NCBI GenBank assembly: GCA_023389255.1
Contig: JAEWER010000031.1
Span: 1-30,209, forward strand
Origin: Bacillota bacterium
Lineage (GTDB): Bacteria; Bacillota; Clostridia; Saccharofermentanales; DTU023
Reading direction: 5' to 3'
DNA: 30,209 bases
A program made the translations under genes and the position numbers. A model generated the notes under the pieces. That model did no database searches. It saw only the letters and a program-made list of their open reading frames with translations, and was not told the DNA's origin. This document shows, piece after piece, positions 1 to 7,873 of the stretch (the stretch's first letter is position 1; the number at the start of each line of letters is the position of its first letter).

Positions 1-947
1 CGTCTACCATCTTGTATGTATTGACCCATGGAATGAAGATCGCTAGAGAAATTAACACCGGCAGGGAATAAACCTTTGTTATCTTTACCTTCACTCTCCC
101 CATATAGTTGCTTCCACCATTCGTTAAAAAACATTAAAGAGGGCTCATAATTGACTAAAACTTCAATCGCAAAACCTTGGCGTAAGAGGCAATTACGATA
201 AGCCACATATTGTAAAAGAGGGTTAGTTAATACATCTTTTCCGTTAGCTTCTATTGCGAATTGTTCTCTACAATCAGCCGCACCTTGCATTAGTTGTTCG
301 ATATCAATTCCAGCTACAGCAATAGGCAACAAGCCGACAGCCGTTAGTACAGAAAAACGTCCTCCCACATCATCCGGAATAACAAAACACTCATAGCCTT
401 CTTGTTCAGCTAATTGCTTGAGTGCTCCTCTAGCTTTATCTGTAGTTGCAAAAATGTGCTGCGACGCCTTTTCCGCATATTTCTGTTTCAGTAAAGACTC
501 CAGTTTGCGGAAAGTAATAGCTGGCTCTGTGGTTGTACCAGATTTAGAAATTACATTTACAAACACTTCCTTATCTACCAAATAATCACAGAGATCCGCT
601 AGGTAATCCGCACTCATCTGATGACCAGCAAAAATAATTTCTGGTTTAGCTTGCTTAAAGGCAGGAGTTAAAGCTTCGATAACCGCTCTGGCACCTAGGT
701 ATGATCCACCTATACCTACGACTACCAAGACATCAGCTTTATCTTTAATTTCTCTTGCAACTTCTTGAATGCGAGCAAACTCAACGCGATCATAATTGAT
801 GGGTAAATCGACCCATCCGTGGTAATCATTACCAGCACCTTGATTCTGCTGTAAATTATGTAGAGCTGTCTCTAGCTGAGCACTGATCTGCTTTAATTCA
901 TGTTCTTTAACAAAATTTTGCACATAAGCTTTTTTCAATTGCAACAT
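1..947 (-). CDS. pgi: Glucose-6-phosphate isomerase, N-terminal part (cut by window edge)
   Basis: Phosphoglucose isomerase interconverts glucose-6-phosphate and fructose-6-phosphate in cytosolic glycolysis and gluconeogenesis. I translated this strand by hand: it begins MLQLKKAYVQ and contains the phosphosugar-binding stretch VVVGIGGSYLGARAV near residue 75, the VISKSGTTTEPA loop near residue 130, and the PGI signature-like DDVGGRFSVLTAVGLLP near residue 200. These are hallmarks of the family. About 315 residues are present; a full enzyme is about 450, so the C-terminal third, with the later catalytic residues, lies beyond position 1. The ATG at 945-947 follows an AGGA ribosome binding site six bases upstream. 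A terminator-like hairpin and a promoter candidate separate it from the DUF948 gene, so it is probably its own unit. Identity is very secure. Confidence 0.96.
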   Translation of the reverse strand, partial: MLQLKKAYVQNFVKEHELKQISAQLETALHNLQQNQGAGNDYHGWVDLPINYDRVEFARIQEVAREIKDKADVLVVVGIGGSYLGARAVIEALTPAFKQAKPEIIFAGHQMSADYLADLCDYLVDKEVFVNVISKSGTTTEPAITFRKLESLLKQKYAEKASQHIFATTDKARGALKQLAEQEGYECFVIPDDVGGRFSVLTAVGLLPIAVAGIDIEQLMQGAADCREQFAIEANGKDVLTNPLLQYVAYRNCLLRQGFAIEVLVNYEPSLMFFNEWWKQLYGESEGKDNKGLFPAGVNFSSDLHSMGQYIQDGR

Positions 948-990
948 ACGGATTCCTCAGAATTAAATTTCGCAATAACTGCACTTATTT

Positions 991-1019
991 AGTATAAAAA
1001 GACAAAGAAAATATATCCA
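991..1019 (-). promoter_or_regulatory. Candidate sigma-A promoter for pgi
   Basis: On the minus strand TGGATA (1014-1019) and TATACT (991-996) are separated by 17 bases. The -35 box matches TTGACA at four of six positions and the -10 box matches TATAAT at five of six. Transcription would start near 984, giving a leader of about 37 bases before the pgi ATG. It lies just downstream of the hairpin ending the DUF948 gene, which fits an independent pgi unit. Inference from motif and position only. Confidence 0.5.
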
Positions 1020-1030
1020 CACATAATTAA

Positions 1031-1058
1031 GAGCATCTACCATGAAAAGTAGATGCTC
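1031..1058 (-). terminator. Hairpin after the DUF948 gene, terminator-like
   Basis: A perfect 10-bp inverted repeat, GAGCATCTAC at 1031-1040 and GTAGATGCTC at 1049-1058, encloses an 8-base loop. It starts about 20 bases after the DUF948 stop codon in the minus direction. The following minus-strand bases are TTAATTATGT, only loosely U-rich, so termination may be incomplete. Position between two genes of the same direction supports a terminator role. Confidence 0.6.
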
Positions 1059-1079
1059 TCGATCAAACTAAGCAAAAAA

Positions 1080-1664
1080 TTAAAAACCAAAACGCTTGCT
1101 ACGGCTGGTAAAAGGACGACGTACCTTTTTTCTTTCTTTACGCGCTACAGGTCTGGCGACAGCACTAACTGTCTTAGCAACACCTGCGACTGTACGAGCT
1201 GTTTTAATAATTTGACCTAAGCTAAAACCGCTTGCATGACGTTGCGCTTTTTTACCTGATTTAATGCGTGCAGTAATTGCTTTATTACCGGCACTGAATA
1301 AGGACTGAACCCCGACAAGAGTAGATTCAACAACATCACCAGTAGTATCAACAACAGATCCTACGGTATCAGAGATAACTTCAACATCGCCTAATACTTT
1401 GGGAACTGTGACACCTGCTTGAGCTGTAATCTGATTGACATCATCTAAAGTGCTGTTAACCTTGTCTAAAGTTGCAGGCAGTTTAGTTACAGTTAAGTGA
1501 ACTGGATCTTTGATGTCTCGCACTACTTCTGCCAATTCACCGACAGTCTTAGCTAACTTTAAGAATAAGATTCCTAGGCAAACTAAGGCAAAAGCACCAG
1601 TTAACGCTAAGGTAAAGTGCAGTAAGACTGACAAGCTAATTGTGATATCTGCTGCTAACATCAT
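1080..1664 (-). CDS. DUF948 family membrane-anchored protein (YtxG-like)
   Basis: This 194-residue protein has one hydrophobic N-terminal segment (about residues 9-37), then a soluble stretch rich in small residues, V, D and T (about 38-120) with predicted amphipathic character, and a strongly basic C-terminus ending in lysine- and arginine-rich sequence (about 134-194). That layout and the KLPATLDKVNSTLDDVNQIT-type region fit the DUF948 family, which includes Bacillus YtxG. The family has no established biochemical activity and is thought to sit at the membrane. It follows the YtxH-like gene by 11 bases, and AAGGTGA just after the ytxH stop codon serves as its ribosome binding site, so the two are co-transcribed as in the Bacillus ytxG-ytxH locus. 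The basic tail could contact nucleic acid or anionic lipid; that is conjecture. Confidence 0.72.
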   Translation of the reverse strand: MMLAADITISLSVLLHFTLALTGAFALVCLGILFLKLAKTVGELAEVVRDIKDPVHLTVTKLPATLDKVNSTLDDVNQITAQAGVTVPKVLGDVEVISDTVGSVVDTTGDVVESTLVGVQSLFSAGNKAITARIKSGKKAQRHASGFSLGQIIKTARTVAGVAKTVSAVARPVARKERKKVRRPFTSRSKRFGF

Positions 1665-1675
1665 TTGCGTTCACC

Positions 1676-2077
1676 TTATTTCTTTACTTCAGCTTTGGCT
1701 TTCTCAGCTTTATCTGCTACCTTATCTGCTTTATCAGCAACTTTATCAGCAGTATCAGCTACTTTTTGTGCACCTTCTGCTACAGCTTGACGAGCTTTTT
1801 CTTCGACATTATCACGAACTTCGCCAACTTTTTCTGCTAATTCTTCACTCTTAGTTTTTACATAATCGGCAACAGTGCTGACGCCTTCGCGAGCTTTATC
1901 TAAACCAGCTTGAGCGGCATTTTTAATATCAGCACGAGTTTCAGCACCTGATTGAGGAGCGAGCAATAAAGCTGCAACACCACCGACTAACATACCGCCC
2001 AGTAAAGAGGCAGCCATTTTGGCACGTGCTTCACTTTTGGGAGTAACCTCAAAAAAATCTGCTATTCTTCTGTTCAT
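1676..2077 (-). CDS. YtxH-like stress-associated membrane protein
   Basis: The 133-residue product has a short polar N-terminus, a glycine-rich hydrophobic segment at about residues 21-41 (LLGGMLVGGVAALLLAPQSG, the YtxH/gas-vesicle-GvpP-like signature), and a long charged, alanine-rich helical tail. The tail ends in three nearly identical seven-residue units (KVADTAD, KVADKAD, KVADKAE at 105-125), which would form an extended amphipathic helix or coiled coil. Members of the family in Bacillus are linked to general stress expression; their molecular role is unknown. The ATG at 2077 follows GGAGAAAC closely. It is first in a two-gene unit with the DUF948 gene. Heptad repeat number is likely to vary between strains, judging from the repeated DNA. 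Confidence 0.75.
   Translation of the reverse strand: MNRRIADFFEVTPKSEARAKMAASLLGGMLVGGVAALLLAPQSGAETRADIKNAAQAGLDKAREGVSTVADYVKTKSEELAEKVGEVRDNVEEKARQAVAEGAQKVADTADKVADKADKVADKAEKAKAEVKK
1703..1765 (-). repeat. Three 21-bp tandem units inside the ytxH-like gene
   Basis: The units encode KVADTAD, KVADKAD and KVADKAE (residues 105-125). The reading frame is kept across all three and the protein period is exactly seven, so expansion or contraction would lengthen or shorten the helical tail without a frameshift. Confidence 0.65.
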
Positions 2078-2182
2078 ATTGTTTCTCCTATTCTGTTATT
2101 TGAATACGGTTTGCTTAACTGCATCCGCTACAAATATTTGTGCACTGTTGCTAAAACTCAGCACTCACATTTGTATATTTAT

Positions 2183-2211
2183 AGTATAAGTATTGGTTTG
2201 AAATAGCGTAA
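2183..2211 (-). promoter_or_regulatory. Candidate promoter for the ytxH-DUF948 unit
   Basis: Reading the minus strand, TTACGC (2206-2211) is followed after 17 bases by TATACT (2183-2188). This predicts a start near 2176 and a leader of about 100 bases. An overlapping AT-rich stretch (TATAAATATACA, 2173-2184) could offer another -10. I see no obvious alternative-sigma motif. The rest of 2078-2304 holds no gene that I can detect. Confidence 0.45.
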
Positions 2212-2304
2212 CTAATTTTAATAACTGTAACGCACGTTAAGCGTAATAAAGGCGTAATATTCCTAAAAAAGAACTCCAAGAAAAAACGGAAAAGCAAAAT
2301 AAAA

Positions 2305-2645
2305 GATGAGTGAACCTATAAGCCGGGTTCTGTTTTAGACAATTATCTATCTAGACACAGTATTTCTACTGTGTTCAAGCCACCTCCCTGGAACTGCGAG
2401 CCACATTGTTCCGCCACGGTGTTGCTTCAGACGGGGTTTGCCTAGCTATCTCGTCGCCGAGACACTGGTGCGCTCTTACCGCACCGTTTCACCATTGCTA
2501 CCTAAGTAGCTGTCTTCTCTCTGTTGCACTTTCCTTCAAGTCGCCTTGACTGGCAATTAACCAGCGTCATCGCTCTGGGAAGCCCGGACTTTCCTCTCAA
2601 TTCTCGTGTTAACTTAAATCAAGCAATTGTCTGATCCACTCATCT
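2305..2645 (-). ncRNA. rnpB: RNase P RNA, bacterial type A
   Basis: The catalytic RNA of RNase P removes 5' leaders from pre-tRNAs. The minus strand carries the universal 5' core GAGGAAAGTCCGGGCT (2581-2596) and the 3' core ACAGAACCCGGCTTATAGG (2316-2334), which together form P4 and neighbouring junctions. Between them are GACGCTGG and AAGGAAAGTGC-type segments, and GGTGCGGTAAGAGCGCACC forming the P10/P11-region helix. The ends pair as P1: GATGAGTG near the 5' end with CACTCATC at the 3' end. Length is about 340 nt, with a T-rich run (TCTTTTATTTT) after P1. The architecture with a long central region matches type A; some Bacillota (Bacillus) instead have type B. End positions are uncertain by a few bases. 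Confidence 0.96.
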
Positions 2646-2657
2646 CAAAGTGTCACA

Positions 2658-2687
2658 ATTTTAGCACTTAGTTTGTGGATAAGCTAA
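2658..2687 (-). promoter_or_regulatory. rnpB promoter overlapping the nif3 stop codon
   Basis: The minus strand shows TTAGCT (2682-2687), an 18-base spacer, then TAAAAT (2658-2663) preceded by TGC, an extended -10 (TGNTAAAAT). The predicted start near 2650 agrees with the P1 5' end of rnpB at about 2645. The -10 hexamer begins with the TAA stop codon of the nif3-like gene, so the promoter sits within that gene's last codons. Inferred from sequence only. Confidence 0.55.
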
Positions 2688-3497
2688 TAAGCTATCATAT
2701 TGCAAACCCATATCAACACCGATATGTAAACTAGGAAATTGTGACTGAATTAGTTGTTGCAGATACGGCAAAACAACACGTTCATTAGTATCGTGCCCTG
2801 TTACTAGGGCACTAATATTTCTTAATTCCAGAGATATCCCCACATTATGTTTCATTTCACCGGTCACCAATGTATCAATTTGTTCTGCTTCCAATAAGCT
2901 AATCCACTCTTCAGCAAAAGCTCCAGGACAAAAACAAACTTTCTTTACCTTTCTGTTTTGATCTGTAGTTAAGCGACAAAAAGGAGCTTTTAAGGCATGA
3001 GTAACTTGCGTATACAAATCGGTTAAGGAAAGCTCTGTTCCTAGTTCAACCCATCTGCCATGGCCAACTGATCTATCAGCTAAGTTTTCATCTTGCTTCG
3101 GTTCTAAGATATTGATATCTGTTTCAGCAATTTGAGCGGGTGTAAGACAGGTTTTTAACAACTGATAAGCTACACCATGTTGAGACGCATCAAGATTGGT
3201 ATGCGCAGAATACAGTGCGATCTCATTTTTGATTAATCGCAACAACTGTGCTTCTTCGGCACGATCTTGACGTATATGTTCCAGTGGATTAAAAAATTGA
3301 GGATGATGGCTAATAATCAGGTTGCAATTATGTTGTTGAGCTAGCGCAATTGTGCTTGGCATTAGGTCTAAACATAAGACTACTCCCGTAGTTTCGGCTT
3401 CAGCATCGCCAATGGCATGTCCTACGTGATCCCATTTTTCTGCTAAACTCAGTGGAGCCTCTTGTTCAATTACTCGATAAATATCTTGATGTTTCAT
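2661..3497 (-). CDS. Nif3-like dinuclear metal center protein (YqfO type)
   Basis: Members of the Nif3/GTP cyclohydrolase I type 2-like family bind two metal ions and form toroidal hexamers; their cellular substrate is not settled. Candidate metal ligands are visible: the His-His pair in IISHHP (H64, H65), H99 and D103 in YSAHTNLDAS, and H235 plus E239 in GHDTNE near the C-terminus. At 278 residues it is the short form, lacking the inserted domain that brings Bacillus YqfO to about 370. Its ATG directly abuts the TAG of trmK with no gap, so translation is probably coupled. The trmK-nif3 pairing after rpoD is the standard Bacillota arrangement. Its final codons contain the rnpB promoter. Confidence 0.9.
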   Translation of the reverse strand: MKHQDIYRVIEQEAPLSLAEKWDHVGHAIGDAEAETTGVVLCLDLMPSTIALAQQHNCNLIISHHPQFFNPLEHIRQDRAEEAQLLRLIKNEIALYSAHTNLDASQHGVAYQLLKTCLTPAQIAETDINILEPKQDENLADRSVGHGRWVELGTELSLTDLYTQVTHALKAPFCRLTTDQNRKVKKVCFCPGAFAEEWISLLEAEQIDTLVTGEMKHNVGISLELRNISALVTGHDTNERVVLPYLQQLIQSQFPSLHIGVDMGLQYDSLLAYPQTKC

Positions 3498-4208
3498 CTA
3501 CTTCTCCTGTTTAGATATGGCTAGTTCTAACCACGCTACAACCTCTAACCACTTAGTATCGCCTTTGCTTTTATTACTTGCTAAACGATGTAGATAATTT
3601 AAGTAGTCCTTTTCTAGTTTTGGTAGTTCAATTGAAGTTGATACATCCGTCTCATCTAGTTTCTGCACCAATTCTTTGCCTACAAAACTCTCAATTAAAT
3701 TAATTGAATAGGGCAGATTAGTAAATTGACAGTAATTAAGATTATAGAAATGACCTTTTTCCCACAAAAGGTGTTCACTTACAATCTCTATGCCAGCTTC
3801 AGCTAGGAAAAATCTTAATTCATGCCAGTTCCAATTAGCCTGTAAAACCAGATTTTGTCCGAGAAAGAGTTGCTTATTTACTATGGCATCCAGCAGTATT
3901 TGTTTGATTTCAAGTCCACCCATCCCAGCTATAGCTATTTTATCTGTGGATTTAACTTTGATATTCGTTAAACCTGCCGTGCATTTCGTTTTGATTTGCG
4001 CAACTAGATTATTAAACGCAATATTGCTTTGAGCTAACTTCAATGGTTTTTCCGCAATATCTGTTGCTAAGGCTTCTTGAAAAGAGCCAGCCTTAACACA
4101 GGCAATAGGTAAATAGGCATGGTCTGTGCCTACATCAATCAAACGCAGACCCTGACCCAAAAGTTGTTGGATCAGAGTCAAGCGTTGTGATAGCTTCAAA
4201 TTAGCCAC
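3498..4208 (-). CDS. trmK: tRNA (adenine(22)-N(1))-methyltransferase TrmK
   Basis: TrmK methylates N1 of A22 in bacterial tRNAs using S-adenosylmethionine. The 236-residue protein has the Rossmann motif LIDVGTDHAYLPIACV (about 23-38), typical of this family and binding SAM, followed by the ATDIAEKPLKLAQSNI segment and the IAGMGG loop near residue 93, another family hallmark. The C-terminal third is a helical region as in Bacillus YqfN. Translation starts at a GTG (4206-4208) whose first base is the last base of the rpoD TAG stop (TAGTG), a stop-start overlap suggesting coupled re-initiation. It lies between rpoD and the nif3-like gene as in many Bacillota. Confidence 0.92.
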   Translation of the reverse strand: MANLKLSQRLTLIQQLLGQGLRLIDVGTDHAYLPIACVKAGSFQEALATDIAEKPLKLAQSNIAFNNLVAQIKTKCTAGLTNIKVKSTDKIAIAGMGGLEIKQILLDAIVNKQLFLGQNLVLQANWNWHELRFFLAEAGIEIVSEHLLWEKGHFYNLNYCQFTNLPYSINLIESFVGKELVQKLDETDVSTSIELPKLEKDYLNYLHRLASNKSKGDTKWLEVVAWLELAISKQEK

Positions 4209-5923
4209 TAGTCTAAGTAATCCTTTAACTTCTTACTACGACTCGGATGGCGTAGTTTACGCAATGCTTTAGCTTCGATTTGTCTGATACGCTCACGTGT
4301 GACATCAAATTCTCTGCCTACTTCTTCCAAAGTTCTGGCTCTGCCATCGTTTAGACCGAAGCGCAGACGCAAAACTTTTTCTTCACGTGGTGTTAGTGCA
4401 TGCAAGACCTCATCAAGCTGTTCAGTCAGCATCGAGAATGAAGCTTGATCTGCAGGTGAGGGTGCATCATCATCAGGAATGAAATCACCCAAGTGGCTAT
4501 CTTCTTCTTCACCAATTGGTTTTTCCAAGGACACTGGTTCTTGCGAAATTTTCATAATCTCGCGAACTTTATCAACTGTAACGCCCATGGCTTTAGCAAT
4601 TTCCTCAGCTTCGGGCTCTCTACCTAACTCTTGCAATAACTGGCGCTGGAAACGAATTAGCTTGTTGATAGTTTCCACCATATGTACTGGAATACGGATT
4701 GTTCTTGCCTGATCTGCAATAGCTCTGGTAATTGCCTGTCTGATCCACCAGGTTGCGTAAGTTGAAAATTTATAGCCTTTTCTATAATCGAATTTATCTA
4801 CGGCTTTAATCAAACCTAAGTTGCCTTCCTGAATTAGATCCAAAAATTGCATACCACGACCTGTATAGCGTTTAGCAATACTAACAACTAAGCGTAGGTT
4901 AGCCTCTGTCAGATGTTGTTTGGCATCCTCATCGCCCGCTTCCATTCTGGCTGCTAGATGTTTTTCCTCATCGGCCGTTAATAGATTGACTCTACCGATT
5001 TCTTTCAGGTACATACGAACAGGATCGTCGACCATGGTCTGTTCAGATAGAATTTTCCCATCCTTGTCGTCTTCATCCTCTTCGTCAGTAACTTCAATAC
5101 CAGCTAACTCTAACCCCTCAATAACTTTATCGAGACTTTCTTCGTCCATATGGATTTCTTCGAGAAAATCTAAAACTTCTTGTTGAGTTAGTTGTTTATG
5201 TTGATGTTCAGCTTTGGCAATTAAGTTGTGAATAGCTTGATATTCGGTAGATGCATCATTTAGAGCAAACTTACTTGTCTTCTTTAGATGATCATGCTGA
5301 TCTTCAACGCTACTAAAATCAGTTAAATCTTCTTCAACTTGATTATCAATATCAGAGGTCAAATCAAGATCACTGACATGTTTGCCTCTACCCTGGCGTT
5401 TTTGTGGCTTAGCTTCATCGAGATCGTCATCTACGTCTACATCGAGATCATCTAGAGCATCAGCGTTATCAGATAACCACTGCTCAGCCAGTTTCTTTTC
5501 GTCAATTTCTTCGACAAAATCCATTTCATCAGTTTGCTCTAGCACATCTTTTTTAGCTTTAGTTTTAGATTTACTAGAGTTTTTCGTTGTTTTTTTTGCT
5601 GTAGTTTTGGTTTCAGTCTTAACTTTAGTAGACTTAGCCTTACTGGTTTTAGATGCTTTAGCAGTGCTTTTGCTCTTTTCCTTACTATCACTTGTAGCAG
5701 CTGACGTTTTACTGGCAACAGATTTTTTCCTAGTTGTCTTTTTGACATCTTCTGCTACCTTTGTTGCTTCGCTCGTCTCTGCACCTTCATTTTTTTTGGC
5801 TTTAGGTTTAGTCTTGCTCTTAGTCTCAGCGCTCTTACTTTTAGCTGTAGCCTTAGTTTTTACTGTAACTTTAGCCTGAGCTTTTTGCTTGGTGTCTTTA
5901 CTAGCTTCCTTTTTGGTTGCCAT
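4208..5923 (-). CDS. rpoD: RNA polymerase primary sigma factor (sigma-A/RpoD)
   Basis: This is the housekeeping sigma factor that directs core RNA polymerase to promoters. Of its 571 residues, the C-terminal half is canonical: region 1.2 around 299-332 (DDPVRMYLKEIGRVNLL), region 2 around 339-411 including KGYKFSTYATWWIRQAI and RTIRIPVHMVE for -10 recognition, region 3 to about 480 with the 3.2 finger PIGEEEDSHLGDFI, and region 4 around 505-566 with the VTRERIRQIEAKALRKLRHP helix-turn-helix for -35 contact. A region 1.1-like helical domain lies at about 222-285. Residues 1-125 are an unusual lysine/alanine/threonine tail, and 126-215 are strongly acidic. The ATG has a strong GGAGGAG site three bases upstream. 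dnaG ends 20 bases earlier, giving the classic dnaG-rpoD macromolecular synthesis operon. Confidence 0.97.
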   Translation of the reverse strand: MATKKEASKDTKQKAQAKVTVKTKATAKSKSAETKSKTKPKAKKNEGAETSEATKVAEDVKKTTRKKSVASKTSAATSDSKEKSKSTAKASKTSKAKSTKVKTETKTTAKKTTKNSSKSKTKAKKDVLEQTDEMDFVEEIDEKKLAEQWLSDNADALDDLDVDVDDDLDEAKPQKRQGRGKHVSDLDLTSDIDNQVEEDLTDFSSVEDQHDHLKKTSKFALNDASTEYQAIHNLIAKAEHQHKQLTQQEVLDFLEEIHMDEESLDKVIEGLELAGIEVTDEEDEDDKDGKILSEQTMVDDPVRMYLKEIGRVNLLTADEEKHLAARMEAGDEDAKQHLTEANLRLVVSIAKRYTGRGMQFLDLIQEGNLGLIKAVDKFDYRKGYKFSTYATWWIRQAITRAIADQARTIRIPVHMVETINKLIRFQRQLLQELGREPEAEEIAKAMGVTVDKVREIMKISQEPVSLEKPIGEEEDSHLGDFIPDDDAPSPADQASFSMLTEQLDEVLHALTPREEKVLRLRFGLNDGRARTLEEVGREFDVTRERIRQIEAKALRKLRHPSRSKKLKDYLD

Positions 5924-5943
5924 AGCTCCTCCGTATTGGTTAA

Positions 5944-7779
5944 TTACAATTTATTTAATTCGTTTAAACGAGTAATAATTTGCTCTTTCTCTGCTACCTG
6001 ATTAGGCTTTAATTGTTTTAACTTTGCCAATAAATAGCTCTTTTCCTTTTTGCGTGAAGCCTGCCGGATGCGTAGAAGCAGGTTATCTGCTACTTTGCTT
6101 AGGTGCTCTCCTCTGGCTTGCTCGTATTGTAAATTAGCCTCGATCAAAGCCTTGCTAACAGCTTCCTGTTCATCGGTAGTCAACGAACTATAGTTGAGCA
6201 GTTTGGCTAAAGTTAATTTGTTACTTTGTACCTGTTCCAAAATATATCCTAAAAAATCACGGGGTATATCGTGAGCAAAATCTTGCAAAGTCGGTTTTAT
6301 CTGCATTTTGCCGTACAAGTCAGGTTCATTTGCTAGCATAACTAATAAAACACTTTCTTCTGAGCTCAAAAGAAACCCTGGTAAGGTACGATTTTGCTCT
6401 ACTCCTTGCTTAGGCTCTGTTGCTTTCTGATGTAAACGAGCTGAACTGGAAGCACCAAATCTCGCCGTTTGTAAGTCCTGACTAGTTGGAGCAACGTCTG
6501 ATTGCAAACGTTCAGCTTCACGCAAGACAGTATCCTTGGGTACTCGCAGTTTTTGAGCTACTTTATCAGCGTATATTTCCCTGGTCACAACACTGTCGAT
6601 CTTAGAGAGAAGAGCACAACAGTTCTCTTGATATTGCAAAAGATCAAAGCCAGCTTCACTTTTAGCTCCTTGTTCGGCTACCCAGAAGCGATAATCCAAT
6701 TCAGATAAAGCAGTTTTAATCAATTCACGAAACCGTTCTGCTCCCAATTGCTGAATAAATTCATCAGGATCTAGACCATTAGGTATTTGCATTACTTTGA
6801 CATTTAAGCCTTCGTTAGCACAAATATCCAGTGCTTTTAGAGTTGCTTTTTGTCCAGCATTATCAGCATCGTAACAAAGTACCACATCAGAGCGAAATCT
6901 TTTTAATAATCTTGCCTGTTGGTTTGTTAAAGCCGTTCCCAGCCCTGCTACTGCATTATCAAAGCCAGCCTGATGCAGACTCATGACATCTAAGTATCCC
7001 TCAGTTATCAAGAATCCTTTTTCATCTGATTTGCGAGCAAAATTTAGGGCAAATAGTTGCTTCCCTTTATGATAAATAGGTGTTTCTGGTGAGTTGAGAT
7101 ACTTTGGTTCACCTGCAACAGTCAAACGTCCACCAAAGGCGATAACGTCATCAAAAGCGGTGAAAATAGGAAACATGACGCGTTCTCTAAAGAGATCAAA
7201 AATCTTTCCCTTAGCACTTCTTTTACAAAGTCCACTTTGCAAGATTTCTTCATCTATAAAACCCTGGTTTTGCAGGTGACGATACAGTGCGTCCCAAGAA
7301 CTTCCGGCATAACCTACACCGAAGTGTTTGAGCATTTTGTCTGTAAAGCCTCTTTTTTGCAGGTAATTTCTTCCTACATAACCCTGGTCGGAACACCAAT
7401 TACGATAAAAATATTGTGCTGCCTTTAAAGCAATTACTAATTGGCGTTTACGTTGCAGTTCATTTTTTTGATACTGGTCATCCTTATATTCCGGCAAGGG
7501 TATACCAGCTCTTTTAGCTAAAAAGCGAATTGCTTCTGGATAATTTAACCCTTCAATTTCCGAAATAAATTTGATGGCATTTCCTCCCTTATGACAACCG
7601 AAACAATAAAACATCTGCTTGCTCGAAGATACTGAAAAGGAAGGAGTTTTTTCACTATGAAAAGGACACAGACCAAAACTATTGCTGGCACTGCGTTTGG
7701 TTAGTTGCACATATTCTTCCACGAGTTGGACTATATCTGTGCTCTCTAAAACTTGATCAATCACATCTTGTGGAATCAT
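5944..7779 (-). CDS. dnaG: DNA primase DnaG
   Basis: DnaG makes RNA primers for lagging-strand synthesis and initiation at the replication fork, in complex with the replicative helicase. The N-terminal CHC2 zinc-binding domain shows C38, H41, C59 and C62 (CPFH...CFGCH). The TOPRIM catalytic core follows, with E260 and D264 in ITEGYLDVMSLHQ and D304/D306 in CYDADNAGQKA. The C-terminal 170 residues are helical and divergent, as expected for the helicase-binding domain. I chose the ATG at 7777-7779, seven bases after GGAGG, rather than the TTG one codon upstream, which is only four bases away. The product is 611 residues, typical for the family. It leads the dnaG-rpoD-trmK-nif3 run and begins only about 28 bases after a strong terminator. 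Confidence 0.96.
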   Translation of the reverse strand: MIPQDVIDQVLESTDIVQLVEEYVQLTKRSASNSFGLCPFHSEKTPSFSVSSSKQMFYCFGCHKGGNAIKFISEIEGLNYPEAIRFLAKRAGIPLPEYKDDQYQKNELQRKRQLVIALKAAQYFYRNWCSDQGYVGRNYLQKRGFTDKMLKHFGVGYAGSSWDALYRHLQNQGFIDEEILQSGLCKRSAKGKIFDLFRERVMFPIFTAFDDVIAFGGRLTVAGEPKYLNSPETPIYHKGKQLFALNFARKSDEKGFLITEGYLDVMSLHQAGFDNAVAGLGTALTNQQARLLKRFRSDVVLCYDADNAGQKATLKALDICANEGLNVKVMQIPNGLDPDEFIQQLGAERFRELIKTALSELDYRFWVAEQGAKSEAGFDLLQYQENCCALLSKIDSVVTREIYADKVAQKLRVPKDTVLREAERLQSDVAPTSQDLQTARFGASSSARLHQKATEPKQGVEQNRTLPGFLLSSEESVLLVMLANEPDLYGKMQIKPTLQDFAHDIPRDFLGYILEQVQSNKLTLAKLLNYSSLTTDEQEAVSKALIEANLQYEQARGEHLSKVADNLLLRIRQASRKKEKSYLLAKLKQLKPNQVAEKEQIITRLNELNKL

Positions 7780-7807
7780 CAAACAACCTCCCCTCTCTCA
7801 TTACGTT

Positions 7808-7838
7808 AAAAAAACGCTGATTACTCTAATCAGCGTTT
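7808..7838 (-). terminator. Strong intrinsic terminator after the Na/Pi cotransporter gene
   Basis: A perfect 12-bp inverted repeat, AAACGCTGATTA at 7812-7823 and TAATCAGCGTTT at 7827-7838, has a 3-base loop. On the minus strand it is followed by an uninterrupted run of seven T (7808-7814, overlapping the base of the stem). It ends transcription of the gene at 7874-9685 and sits close upstream of dnaG. Confidence 0.9.
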
Positions 7839-7873
7839 CACAATAGCTTTTAGCTAAAGATTGGTAATTTTAG

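Noticed and set aside
1510..1854. Plus-strand open frame of 114 codons opposite the DUF948 and ytxH genes
   Set aside because: It spans two well-supported genes on the other strand, and its leucine- and glutamine-rich repeats come from the heptad repeat DNA.
5382..5879. Plus-strand open frame of 165 codons opposite the rpoD N-terminal tail
   Set aside because: It mirrors the low-complexity lysine-rich coding sequence, giving a leucine/valine/serine-rich product with no ribosome binding site or family resemblance.
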